From Gammaproteobacteria bacterium (GTDB taxonomy: Bacteria; Pseudomonadota; Gammaproteobacteria; HTCC5015), in contig JAHDBX010000077.1 of the NCBI GenBank assembly GCA_020630145.1, forward strand, positions 1 through 7,382: DNA of 7,382 bases. The letters run 5' to 3'. Position 1 is the first letter of the stretch, and the number at the start of each line of letters is the position of its first letter. The notes under the pieces were generated by a model. It saw nothing but the letters and a program-made list of their open reading frames with translations, was not told where the DNA came from and ran no database searches. The position numbers were made by a program, and so were the translations under genes. Below, piece after piece: positions 1-6,131 of this stretch.

Positions 1-983
1 ACTTGTGCTGTACATATATTCGAGGTCGCTTTTTCACGGCGAATATGCTGCTCTCGCGTTTGCAATGCTAAACGGTAAGCGGCATTACCTGCACTATCTT
101 TAGATACCCCAACTAAACGCCCGGGCAAAGATCGTTTATACTTTTCGCTAGTCGCCATGTAAGCGGCATGTGGCCCACCAAAACCTAGCGGTACACCAAA
201 GCGTTGCGTATTACCTACAGCAATGTCTGCGCCCAGCTCTGCTGGCGACTGCAGTAATACTAAAGCCATAACATCAGCCGCCATAGTGACAAGTGCATGT
301 TGTGCATGAGCTGTTTCTATCAGTGCTTTGAAGTCGCGCACTTCACCATCTACACCCGGGTACTGTAATAAAACACCAAATACGTTATCAATATTATCAG
401 CTGTAGGCTCGCCGACTATTACATCTATACCCATAGGAGTAGCACGGGTTTTTATTATATCGATGGTTTGCGGCAAACAATGTTGATCAACAAAGTAACG
501 ATTAGATTTTTCTTTGCCTTTACGTTGACGCAAACTCAATGTCATTGCTTCTGCTGCGGCTGTACCTTCGTCTAACATTGATGCATTTGAGATTTCCAAA
601 CCCGTTAAATCACTGATTAAGGTTTGATAATTTAGCATTGCCTCTAAACGACCTTGGGATATTTCTGGCTGATATGGTGTATAGGCCGTATACCACGCAG
701 GGTTTTCTAGTATATTGCGCAAAATTACATTTGGCGTGGCAGTATTATAGTAACCTTGCCCAATATAAGATTTATACACTTTATTTTTTTTTGCTAAACT
801 CTTTAACTCCGCCAGCGCTTCTACTTCAGAAAGAGCTTGGCCAACCGCTAACTCTTCAGCTTGCAAGATATTATCCGGCACAACCGCTTTTATAAATGAC
901 TGCATATCTGCATAACCTAAGGTTTGCAGCATAAGAAGTTGGTCTTCAGTTGTTGGGCCAATATGACGGTGTTCAAATAACAT
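1..983 (-). CDS. gcvP: Glycine dehydrogenase (decarboxylating), P protein of the glycine cleavage system, N-terminal part
   Basis: This PLP enzyme decarboxylates glycine and passes the aminomethyl group to the lipoyl arm of the H protein in the cytoplasm. Reading leftward from ATG 983 gives 327 open codons to the window edge, about a third of the usual 950-960 residues. The family is clear from the start [10 protein letters not shown], the segment [19 protein letters not shown] at residues 73-91, [12 protein letters not shown] at 136-147, the glycine-rich [13 protein letters not shown] at 263-275, and SNICTAQ at the edge. The PLP-binding lysine lies in the missing C-terminal half. The start is supported by an AAGG Shine-Dalgarno at 990-993, six bases upstream. 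The gene lies 98 bp behind gcvT on the same strand and is probably co-transcribed with it. No internal stop or frameshift is visible. Family assignment is nearly certain; completeness cannot be judged. Confidence 0.96.
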   Translation of the reverse strand, partial: MLFEHRHIGPTTEDQLLMLQTLGYADMQSFIKAVVPDNILQAEELAVGQALSEVEALAELKSLAKKNKVYKSYIGQGYYNTATPNVILRNILENPAWYTAYTPYQPEISQGRLEAMLNYQTLISDLTGLEISNASMLDEGTAAAEAMTLSLRQRKGKEKSNRYFVDQHCLPQTIDIIKTRATPMGIDVIVGEPTADNIDNVFGVLLQYPGVDGEVRDFKALIETAHAQHALVTMAADVMALVLLQSPAELGADIAVGNTQRFGVPLGFGGPHAAYMATSEKYKRSLPGRLVGVSKDSAGNAAYRLALQTREQHIRREKATSNICTAQ

Positions 984-1047
984 TTTTTGCCTTACTCTTT
1001 CTATTGCTTATAAAGTGTATTGTGTCGGTAGCACTTAGGTAAATTGA

Positions 1048-1069
1048 TGCTCAAGAAAATAGTTGAGCA
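1048..1069 (-). other. Small inverted repeat in the gcvT-gcvP spacer
   Basis: TGCTCAA (1048-1054) and TTGAGCA (1063-1069) form a perfect 7-bp stem around an 8-base loop, 12 bp past the gcvT stop codon. No T-run follows on the minus strand, so it is not a typical intrinsic terminator. It could be a processing or mRNA-stability hairpin between gcvT and gcvP, or chance. The rest of the 98-bp spacer (984-1081) is too short for gcvH, and I see no other gene in it. Confidence 0.35.
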
Positions 1070-1081
1070 AGGTATTCTGTG

Positions 1082-2209
1082 CTAGCCTCGGTAATAATTT
1101 TGTTTAACAAATGGTAGCTTTGCTACGGTAATAGGTATTTCACGGCCACGAACAAGCGCTTTTAATGATGTGCCTATCGCATCAGCGGGTTTATCTACAT
1201 AGCCCATAGCTACAGGCACTGACAAACTAGGGCTGTAACCACCGCTGGTCACGACACCGACTTTTTCACCAGTACTATTAATAATTTCTGCGCCTTCACG
1301 CACAGGCGCCTTACCTTCAACGGCTAAACCCACGCGTTTACGTGTAATACCCTGTTGCATTTGCTTTGCTATAACATCACTACCAATATAACCATTGGCC
1401 TTATCACCATCTGGGCGTCGACTTTTACTAATACTCCATAATAAAGCCGCTTCTAATGGTGTTGTATCCGTATTCATATCATGTCCATATAAGCACAGGC
1501 CAGCTTCTAGACGTAAAGAGTCTCGCGCACCTAAGCCAATTGCTTTTACTTGTTCGTCTTCGAGTAAACGTTTTGCAAAGTCAGCGGCCTGATCAGCAGG
1601 TAATGCTATTTCAAAACCATCTTCACCGGTATAACCGGAGCGTGTAATACGGTAAGTAGTGCCATTATGCTCAATTTGCAAACCGTCCATAAAGACTAAG
1701 CGACTAACTTCAGGAATAATTTTTTCTAATACCTCACAAGCCCTAGGCCCCTGCAAGGCTAGCAAAGCATAATTATCGAGGTATGTTATATCTATATCAC
1801 TCAGTTTAGATTTCAAATGGGCTAAATCCGCATGCTTGCAAGCAGCGTTAACAATCAAGCCAATACAGTCATCAGCCCAGCGTGTAACCATTAAATCATC
1901 TAATATACCGCCCTTTTCATTAGTCAATAAGGCATAGCGCTGCTGATTGATCACTAATGACTGCACATCTATTGGCACTAGCTTTTCTAAGGCAAGGTCT
2001 ACATTTTCACCCTGTAATAGTATTTGCCCCATATGCGATACATCAAATAAGCCCGCTTGGGTACGCGTATGTAAATGCTCTGTTTTTATGCCCTCAGGGT
2101 ACTGAACAGGCATATCGTAGCCAGCAAAGGGCACCATTTTGGCACCTAGTGCTACATGCAAGTCGTACAGTGGTGTTTTTGCCGTTTTTTCTATAGCGGG
2201 GGAAGACAT
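1082..2209 (-). CDS. gcvT: Aminomethyltransferase, T protein of the glycine cleavage system
   Basis: This cytoplasmic enzyme takes the aminomethyl group from the H-protein lipoyl arm and transfers the one-carbon unit to tetrahydrofolate, giving 5,10-methylene-THF and ammonia. The 375-residue product has the expected length (about 360-375). Visible family features are MVPFAGYDMPVQYP at residues 25-38, FDVSHMGQ at 55-62, GGILDDL at 100-106 (region of the catalytic aspartate of the family), GYTGEDGFEI at 192-201, GLGARDSLRLEAGLCLYGHD beginning near 225, and a C-terminal barrel with GVVTSGGYSPS. The start is ATG 2209. An ATG 18 bases upstream is in frame but is followed at once by TGA, so the start cannot move up. 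The Shine-Dalgarno is weak (GAG about 8 bases upstream). gcvP follows on the same strand. The promoter must lie in the 104-bp region shared with the divergent LysR gene. No glycine riboswitch fits there. Confidence 0.97.
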   Translation of the reverse strand: MSSPAIEKTAKTPLYDLHVALGAKMVPFAGYDMPVQYPEGIKTEHLHTRTQAGLFDVSHMGQILLQGENVDLALEKLVPIDVQSLVINQQRYALLTNEKGGILDDLMVTRWADDCIGLIVNAACKHADLAHLKSKLSDIDITYLDNYALLALQGPRACEVLEKIIPEVSRLVFMDGLQIEHNGTTYRITRSGYTGEDGFEIALPADQAADFAKRLLEDEQVKAIGLGARDSLRLEAGLCLYGHDMNTDTTPLEAALLWSISKSRRPDGDKANGYIGSDVIAKQMQQGITRKRVGLAVEGKAPVREGAEIINSTGEKVGVVTSGGYSPSLSVPVAMGYVDKPADAIGTSLKALVRGREIPITVAKLPFVKQNYYRG

Positions 2210-2238
2210 AGGCTAATCTCAAAACATAGGTTATAGGA

Positions 2239-2267
2239 ATATTACGGCAAGATTTTAGATTAGTAAA
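2239..2267 (-). promoter_or_regulatory. Candidate gcvT promoter
   Basis: On the minus strand TTTACT (2262-2267, four of six matches to TTGACA) is separated by 17 bp from TAATAT (2239-2244, four of six matches to TATAAT). This would start transcription near 2232, giving a leader of about 22 bases. The -35 element falls inside the dyad at 2256-2279, so a protein bound there could control it. A TATAAC at 2230-2235 is an alternative -10 but lacks a good -35. In such AT-rich DNA these matches are weak evidence. Confidence 0.3.
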
Positions 2268-2279
2268 ATTAATAATCTA
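2256..2279. promoter_or_regulatory. 24-bp near-palindrome in the divergent gcvT/LysR control region, candidate operator
   Basis: TAGATTA (2256-2262) and TAATCTA (2273-2279) are perfect 7-bp inverted arms. Inside them TAA (2264-2266) also pairs with TTA (2269-2271), so 10 of 12 positions are symmetric. The dyad lies centrally between the two divergent genes and overlaps the candidate gcvT -35. Its position suits a site for the adjacent LysR-type protein. It does not follow the classic T-N11-A spacing of that family, because its centre falls between two bases. The sequence is seen directly; the operator role is inferred. Confidence 0.45.
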
Positions 2280-2300
2280 TATCACCTCATAAAAATTACT

Positions 2301-2306
2301 TATAAT
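2301..2306 (+). promoter_or_regulatory. Perfect TATAAT -10 hexamer, candidate promoter of the LysR gene
   Basis: TATAAT at 2301-2306 matches the sigma-70 -10 consensus exactly and ends 7 bases before ATG 2314. If used, transcription would start at or within a base or two of the start codon, so the mRNA would be leaderless. No good -35 is seen 16-18 bp upstream, as expected for a promoter that needs an activator or is weak. Confidence 0.4.
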
Positions 2307-2313
2307 AAGCCTC

Positions 2314-3174
2314 ATGACTAAAGCTAATAACAAACATCTACCAACCGAGTCGCTAAAGGCTTTTGCCACCGTATGTGACTTAGGCAGTTTTACCCTTGCC
2401 GGAAAACAACTTAATCGCACCCAACCTGCTATTAGCTTACAAATACAGAAGTTAGAAACCAGCCTCAACCATACCCTATTCCAACGCGACAAAGGCAACT
2501 TGACATTAACCCCTTCCGGGGAAACTTTATTAGGTTATGCAAAGCGTATATTGGCTTTACATGAAGAATTACATGCGGAATTTGACGACAAAAGTTTGTC
2601 AGGGCAATTGCGGCTTGGCATACCCAGTGAGTTTGCAACAACCTTATTACCCAGTATTATCAGCGAATTTGCAAATGACCACCCCAATATAACCTTAGAT
2701 GTAACCTGCGACTTGAGCACACACTTATTATCGGCAATGAAACGACACCATTATGACTTAATATTGGCTCTACATGATGATGGCGATGAAGCAGGTGAAG
2801 GCTTAATTAAACATGAAGAGCTAGTTTGGGTCGGAAAAGACAAAAAAGCATTAAATATGCAACAAGCGCTGCCTTTAGTTGTCGCACCTGAAGGCTGTAT
2901 ATATCGGCACAGAGGCAGTCAGATACTTCGGGAGAATAACATTGCTTGGCGCATAGCCTATACCATTCCTGACTTGTCTGGCATTCAAGCCGCTATAGAA
3001 GCAGGATTGGGTATAACCGTTTTAACAAAAAATACCGTACCGAAGAACCTGCATATTTTGTCAGCCCAAAAGTATGGTTTACCTAACTTAGGTAAAATTG
3101 GTATTAGTTTATTATCAAAAAACCGCAGTCAAGCCGTACAAAAATTAATACAATATATACAACACAATATCTAA
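2314..3174 (+). CDS. LysR-type transcriptional regulator, LrhA/HexA-like
   Basis: This is a cytoplasmic DNA-binding regulator of 286 residues, a normal length for LysR proteins. The N-terminal winged helix-turn-helix covers about residues 9-68, with FTLAGKQLNRTQPAISLQIQ (26-45) spanning the recognition helix and LFQRDKGNLTLTPSGE closing the wing. The effector-binding domain starts near LRLGIPSEF (99-107) and includes LVWVGKD (170-176), APEGCIYR (191-198) and WRIAYTIPDLSGIQAAIEAG (212-231). These motifs are of the LrhA/HexA kind, not GcvA. ATG 2314 is chosen because the DNA-binding domain begins within ten residues; no clear Shine-Dalgarno precedes it. Divergence from gcvT makes gcvTP a positional candidate target, together with its own gene, but target and ligand are unknown. 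The cyclophilin gene follows after 27 bp with no terminator, so the two are probably co-transcribed. Confidence 0.93.
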   Translation: MTKANNKHLPTESLKAFATVCDLGSFTLAGKQLNRTQPAISLQIQKLETSLNHTLFQRDKGNLTLTPSGETLLGYAKRILALHEELHAEFDDKSLSGQLRLGIPSEFATTLLPSIISEFANDHPNITLDVTCDLSTHLLSAMKRHHYDLILALHDDGDEAGEGLIKHEELVWVGKDKKALNMQQALPLVVAPEGCIYRHRGSQILRENNIAWRIAYTIPDLSGIQAAIEAGLGITVLTKNTVPKNLHILSAQKYGLPNLGKIGISLLSKNRSQAVQKLIQYIQHNI

Positions 3175-3201
3175 TTGACGTTTTACTTTAAGGATACACA
3201 C

Positions 3202-3777
3202 ATGTTTAGATCAACACTCTTTGCTTTATTATTAACCTTTGTTTCGCTGCAGACATATGCCGCCGATAAACTCACTCCCCCTCCAGCACCAGAAAAACAA
3301 GCCACAACAGCTATTATAGAAACGAGCTTAGGCAACATTACCTTACGCCTAAAGCCTGAAGTTGCTCCCAAACATGTAGAGAACTTTGTTACTTTAAGTA
3401 AAAGTGGTTTTTATGACGGTACAATTTTTCACCGTGTTATTCCGGGCTTTATGATACAAGGCGGCGACCCTAATACTAAAGATAAAAACAATACAGCACG
3501 TTATGGCCAAGGCGGCCCCGGCCACACTGTTAATGCAGAGTTTAATGATATTTCGCATAAGCGCGGCATTTTATCTATGGCCAGATCACGTAATCCAAAT
3601 AGTGCTGGCTCACAATTCTTTATCGTTGTTAAAGATTCCCCGTTCTTGGATAAGCAATATACAGTTTTTGGCGAAGTCCTTGAGGGTATGGATGTTGCGG
3701 ATAAAATTGTTTCACAAAAAAGAGACGGCCGCGATAACCCGCTTGAACGAATAGAAATGAAAGTAAGTATAAAATAA
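3202..3777 (+). CDS. ppiA: Periplasmic peptidyl-prolyl cis-trans isomerase, cyclophilin type (PpiA-like)
   Basis: This enzyme catalyses cis-trans isomerisation of X-Pro bonds and is a folding helper for exported proteins. The 191-residue product begins with a Sec signal peptide (MFRSTLFALLLTFVSLQTYA, residues 1-20, likely cut after A20 or A21), which points to the periplasm. A proline-rich linker precedes a single cyclophilin domain from about residue 35. Family motifs are FHRVIPGFMIQGGDP (76-90; R78 matches the catalytic Arg of cyclophilin A), GILSMAR (122-128) and GSQFFI (136-141). The cyclosporin-contact Trp of eukaryotic cyclophilins is Phe148 here, as in E. coli PpiA. ATG 3202 is chosen because AAGGA lies 7 bases upstream (3190-3194) and the signal peptide starts there. 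An in-frame TTG at 3175 would hide the signal peptide and is rejected. It follows the LysR gene by 27 bp; the functional link is unknown. Confidence 0.93.
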   Translation: MFRSTLFALLLTFVSLQTYAADKLTPPPAPEKQATTAIIETSLGNITLRLKPEVAPKHVENFVTLSKSGFYDGTIFHRVIPGFMIQGGDPNTKDKNNTARYGQGGPGHTVNAEFNDISHKRGILSMARSRNPNSAGSQFFIVVKDSPFLDKQYTVFGEVLEGMDVADKIVSQKRDGRDNPLERIEMKVSIK

Positions 3778-3786
3778 AGACAATTA

Positions 3787-3820
3787 ACGATTATTTACAA
3801 CTAATCGTATTGATATTTTT
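3787..3820 (+). terminator. Weak stem-loop with T-run after the cyclophilin gene, possible terminator
   Basis: ACGATTA (3787-3793) and TAATCGT (3802-3808) form a perfect 7-bp stem with an 8-base loop, 9 bp past the cyclophilin stop. A TTTTT run (3816-3820) follows, but 7 bases after the stem. The stem has only two G-C pairs, so this would be a poor intrinsic terminator. It may instead be a protein-binding dyad upstream of mscL, since its GATTA...TAATC arms resemble those at 2256-2279. Confidence 0.3.
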
Positions 3821-3837
3821 GAGAAAGCGTTTATCCT
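3810..3837 (+). promoter_or_regulatory. Candidate mscL promoter
   Basis: TTGATA (3810-3815, five of six matches to TTGACA) is followed after 16 bp by TATCCT (3832-3837, four of six matches to TATAAT). Transcription would start near 3844, leaving a leader of about 25 bases that contains the strong Shine-Dalgarno of mscL. Confidence 0.4.
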
Positions 3838-3868
3838 ATCGCTGCTTATTTACACTTAGGGGGAAAAA

Positions 3869-4267
3869 ATGAGCTTAATTAAAGAATTTAAAGATTTCGC
3901 GATCAAAGGCAATATGATGGATATGGCCGTTGGTATTATCGTTGGTGCAGCTTTTGGTAAAATTGTATCTTCTCTTGTAAAAGACATCATTATGCCACCT
4001 ATCGGTGTGGCTTTAGGTGGTGTTGACTTCAGCGATTTAGCTGTTGTACTACAAGAAAAAACAGCTGACGCTGATGCAGTATTACTAAAGTGGGGCGCGT
4101 TCTCACAAACAATTATTGATTTCTTAATTGTTGCTGGTGCCGTTTTTGTTGCTGTAAAAGTAATCAACGGCATGAAAAAGAAAGAAGAAGAAGCACCTTC
4201 TGCGCCACCAAAGCCAACTAAAGATCAAGAACTACTATCTGAAATTCGTGATTTACTGAAGAAATAA
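3869..4267 (+). CDS. mscL: Large-conductance mechanosensitive channel MscL
   Basis: This inner-membrane homopentamer opens a wide pore under membrane tension and releases solutes during hypo-osmotic shock. The 132-residue product matches the family length (E. coli 136). The amphipathic N-terminal helix [15 protein letters not shown] leads into the pore helix TM1 (about residues 16-45, with [20 protein letters not shown]), a periplasmic loop at 46-75, TM2 (about 78-103, [18 protein letters not shown]), a charged KKKEEE cluster and a C-terminal helix ending [11 protein letters not shown]. At the pore constriction, where E. coli has Leu19 and Val23, this protein has Met19 and Ile23. The start is supported by a strong AGGGGG Shine-Dalgarno at 3858-3863, five bases upstream. 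The gene appears monocistronic, with its own candidate promoter and a good terminator. Identification is essentially certain. Confidence 0.98.
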   Translation: MSLIKEFKDFAIKGNMMDMAVGIIVGAAFGKIVSSLVKDIIMPPIGVALGGVDFSDLAVVLQEKTADADAVLLKWGAFSQTIIDFLIVAGAVFVAVKVINGMKKKEEEAPSAPPKPTKDQELLSEIRDLLKK

Positions 4268-4294
4268 ATCACTAGACTAATATAGCTAGTATCG

Positions 4295-4324
4295 GGCATG
4301 TTATTTCGGTAACATGCCTTTTTT
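4295..4324 (+). terminator. Intrinsic terminator of mscL
   Basis: GGCATGTTA (4295-4303) and TAACATGCC (4310-4318) form a perfect 9-bp stem with loop TTTCGG, followed directly by six T (4319-4324). It starts 27 bp past the mscL stop. It is the clearest terminator in the window. Its T-run ends four bases before the start codon of the next gene, and its right arm contains an in-frame ATG (4314). Confidence 0.88.
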
Positions 4325-4328
4325 ATTT

Positions 4329-4676
4329 ATGTTAAATAAACTACTCAACAACAAGCGCTTATTCATAACACTATTTGTATTCATGCTGATAGCCGTTAGC
4401 TGGCAATCGCTCGTGCCCAAACCACTGGATGCCTTTCAGTATACTTCAGACAAGACGCTGCACTTTATTGGCTGGTTTTCATTAGGTATTAGCCTATTAC
4501 TAGGCATTAATAAAAAGTATATTTTAATGGCTTGCTGCCTTCTATTTATTTACTCTATAGGCATAGAGATTGGGCAACACTTTATACCAGGAAGGTTTTT
4601 TTCTTTATTAGATATTGTTGCCAACGGCAGCGGTATTATTGCTGCCTGGCTAGTCAAGTACCTGATTAAGGTTTAA
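4329..4676 (+). CDS. Small VanZ-like integral membrane protein
   Basis: The 115-residue product is hydrophobic, with about four membrane segments: near residues 11-28, 44-60, 64-80 and 95-113. It carries the VanZ-family pattern SDKTLHFIGWFSLG (40-53) and IEIGQHFIPGRFFSLLDIVANGSG (split here as IEIGQHFIPGR, 79-89, and FSLLDIVANGSG, 91-102). VanZ itself gives low-level teicoplanin resistance in enterococci by an unclear mechanism. Short proteobacterial relatives have no settled function, and no resistance role should be assumed. ATG 4329 is preferred. An in-frame ATG at 4314 lies inside the mscL terminator stem, and ATG 4383 would remove most of the first membrane segment. No Shine-Dalgarno precedes either upstream start, so expression is puzzling. 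The stop codon overlaps that of purU on the other strand. Confidence 0.8.
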   Translation: MLNKLLNNKRLFITLFVFMLIAVSWQSLVPKPLDAFQYTSDKTLHFIGWFSLGISLLLGINKKYILMACCLLFIYSIGIEIGQHFIPGRFFSLLDIVANGSGIIAAWLVKYLIKV

Positions 4677-5527
4677 TTAAAAATAATTGTCCTATTTTTG
4701 TAAACCAAGGTTTTACGTTGCATATGCTTCCATAGAGCATTCGCTAATACGGTTTTCTCAAGGTCTCTACCCTTTCTTATAAACTCGTCAACTTCCTCAC
4801 TATGACTCACTCGGCTCACATCTTGAGAAATAATTGGACCAGCATCTAAATCAGCTGTAACGTAATGACTTGTTGCACCAATAATTTTTACACCACGCGC
4901 ATGCGCTGAGTGATACGGCTTAGCACCCGGAAATGCAGGTAAGAAAGAATGATGTATATTAATAATACGGTTAGGGTACTGATCAATAATATCTGCGGTT
5001 AAAATTTGCATATAACGCGCTAATACAATGAAGTCGATTTTATGCTGCTTCAATAATTCGACCTGACGCTTTTCTTGCTCAGCTTTATTATCGGCTGTAA
5101 TAGGCAAGTGGTAAAAATCTATACCAAATTGCTCTGCTACAGGGCGCATATCCTCGTGATTACTCACAATAAGTGGAATTTCAATATCCCATTCACCGGA
5201 CTGGTAACGAGAAAGTATGTCATAAAAACAATGCGGCAACTTTGAAACAAACAAAGCCATTCTTTGTTTTTCGCCAGAAAAAAACAACTGAAACGACATT
5301 GAGAAACGATGTGCAATTTGCTTTTCAAAAGCATCAGCAACGGCATTATTCTCTAAATTAAAATTTTCCAAGTCCCACTCAACACGCATAAAAAAAGCAT
5401 CGGTATCAACATGTTGCTCTAAGTGCAGCACATTACCCATATGGCGTTGAATAAATTCTGTTACAGCCGCGACCAAACCAACTTGGTCATCACACTGTAT
5501 TAATAAAGTTGCGGATTGTTTACTCAT
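4673..5527 (-). CDS. purU: Formyltetrahydrofolate deformylase
   Basis: This cytoplasmic enzyme hydrolyses 10-formyl-THF to THF and formate. In E. coli it balances the folate one-carbon pool and supplies formate to PurT. The 284-residue product is full length. An N-terminal ACT regulatory domain (about 6-84, starting LLIQCDDQVGLVAAVTEFI) is followed by a formyltransferase-fold domain (about 88-284). The catalytic segment NIHHSFLPAFPGAKPYH is at 190-206, with Asn190 and His192, and the catalytic Asp is in TADLDAGPI, probably Asp228. ATG 5527 is used; the Shine-Dalgarno is weak. The NUDIX gene ends only 7 bp upstream, so purU is probably the last gene of a ttcA-NUDIX-purU transcript and may rely on translational coupling. 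The link to GcvT/GcvP in this window is metabolic: in E. coli the ACT domain mediates glycine inhibition and methionine activation. Confidence 0.97.
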   Translation of the reverse strand: MSKQSATLLIQCDDQVGLVAAVTEFIQRHMGNVLHLEQHVDTDAFFMRVEWDLENFNLENNAVADAFEKQIAHRFSMSFQLFFSGEKQRMALFVSKLPHCFYDILSRYQSGEWDIEIPLIVSNHEDMRPVAEQFGIDFYHLPITADNKAEQEKRQVELLKQHKIDFIVLARYMQILTADIIDQYPNRIINIHHSFLPAFPGAKPYHSAHARGVKIIGATSHYVTADLDAGPIISQDVSRVSHSEEVDEFIRKGRDLEKTVLANALWKHMQRKTLVYKNRTIIFN

Positions 5528-5534
5528 AATGTAT

Positions 5535-6131
5535 TTATCTTGATAATATTTTTAGCAGTTCTTCAATAATTTTTGCCGTTAAGCCCCAAACACGGTGACC
5601 TTTGTATTCTTTGTAGACAGTCGTTACACCTTCCGGCAAGCCTAGTACCGTGGCCGAATCAAGGTTAGTTTGATCCACCAACCACCTCAGCGGAATAGTA
5701 AAAGCACTGGCTACTTCCGCCGTTTGCAAGACTAAGTCTTGTGGCCAAGAAACGCAAGCAATAACCGGCCTAACTTGATAAGCATTACGACTGAGTTTCA
5801 TTGGTAACAACCCCAATACTTCACTAACATCAACATCTATACCTATTTCTTCTCTAGTCTCACGTATAGCCGTTTCAATAAAGTCTTTATCATTCTTTTC
5901 AACTTTACCACCAGGAAAAGCAATCTGGCCTGAATGCATATCATTTGGGTTTGTTGCACGCTCAATAAAAAGTAATGATAGCTGCCCTTCTACTGTTACT
6001 AAAGGTAATAACACGGCCGCGGACTTCGCTCTTTCTTCAGGGATATTCAGCCATGCTTCGGTATCAGTATGGCTTTCCTGATACAGCTGTAGCGTTTCTA
6101 ACACATTACTCAACAACAATTGCTTATGCAC
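5535..6131 (-). CDS. NUDIX hydrolase, CoA diphosphatase type (NudL-like)
   Basis: Members of this subgroup cleave the diphosphate of coenzyme A and its derivatives to phosphopantetheine and 3',5'-ADP, with Mg2+ or Mn2+. The 198-residue product has the subgroup signature [20 protein letters not shown] at residues 53-72, leading into FPGG (72-75). The NUDIX box continues to RETREEIG at 90-97, which holds the metal-binding glutamates. The box has one extra residue between glycine and RE, as in E. coli NudL. The start is GTG 6131: an in-frame stop lies only ten bases upstream and no ATG lies near it. In-frame TTG codons at 6119, 6116 and 6113 and GTG 6104 are alternatives. The GTG overlaps the ttcA stop by 8 bases, and purU follows after 7 bp. 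Substrate preference is inferred from the motif; the family is certain. Confidence 0.9.
   Translation of the reverse strand: MHKQLLLSNVLETLQLYQESHTDTEAWLNIPEERAKSAAVLLPLVTVEGQLSLLFIERATNPNDMHSGQIAFPGGKVEKNDKDFIETAIRETREEIGIDVDVSEVLGLLPMKLSRNAYQVRPVIACVSWPQDLVLQTAEVASAFTIPLRWLVDQTNLDSATVLGLPEGVTTVYKEYKGHRVWGLTAKIIEELLKILSR

Noticed and set aside
638..895. Open frame of 85 codons on the plus strand
   Set aside because: It lies antisense within gcvP, has no ribosome binding site of note and no recognisable protein features.
2210..2313. Glycine riboswitch upstream of gcvT
   Set aside because: Only 104 bp separate the divergent start codons and the likely leader is a few tens of bases, too short for a glycine aptamer plus expression platform. 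No such fold was recognised.
3175..3201. TTG 3175 as start of the cyclophilin
   Set aside because: It would put nine extra residues before the signal peptide, while ATG 3202 has an AAGGA site at ideal spacing.
4314..4328. ATG 4314 as start of the VanZ-like gene
   Set aside because: It sits in the right arm of the mscL terminator and lacks a Shine-Dalgarno; ATG 4329 already includes the full first membrane segment.
4342..6119. Exact 13-bp direct repeat TACTCAACAACAA at 4342-4354 and 6107-6119, with loosely similar flanks
   Set aside because: One copy is at the start of the VanZ-like gene and the other at the start of the NUDIX gene on the opposite strand. One such match is near chance expectation for an AT-rich window of this size, and no insertion-sequence features accompany it.
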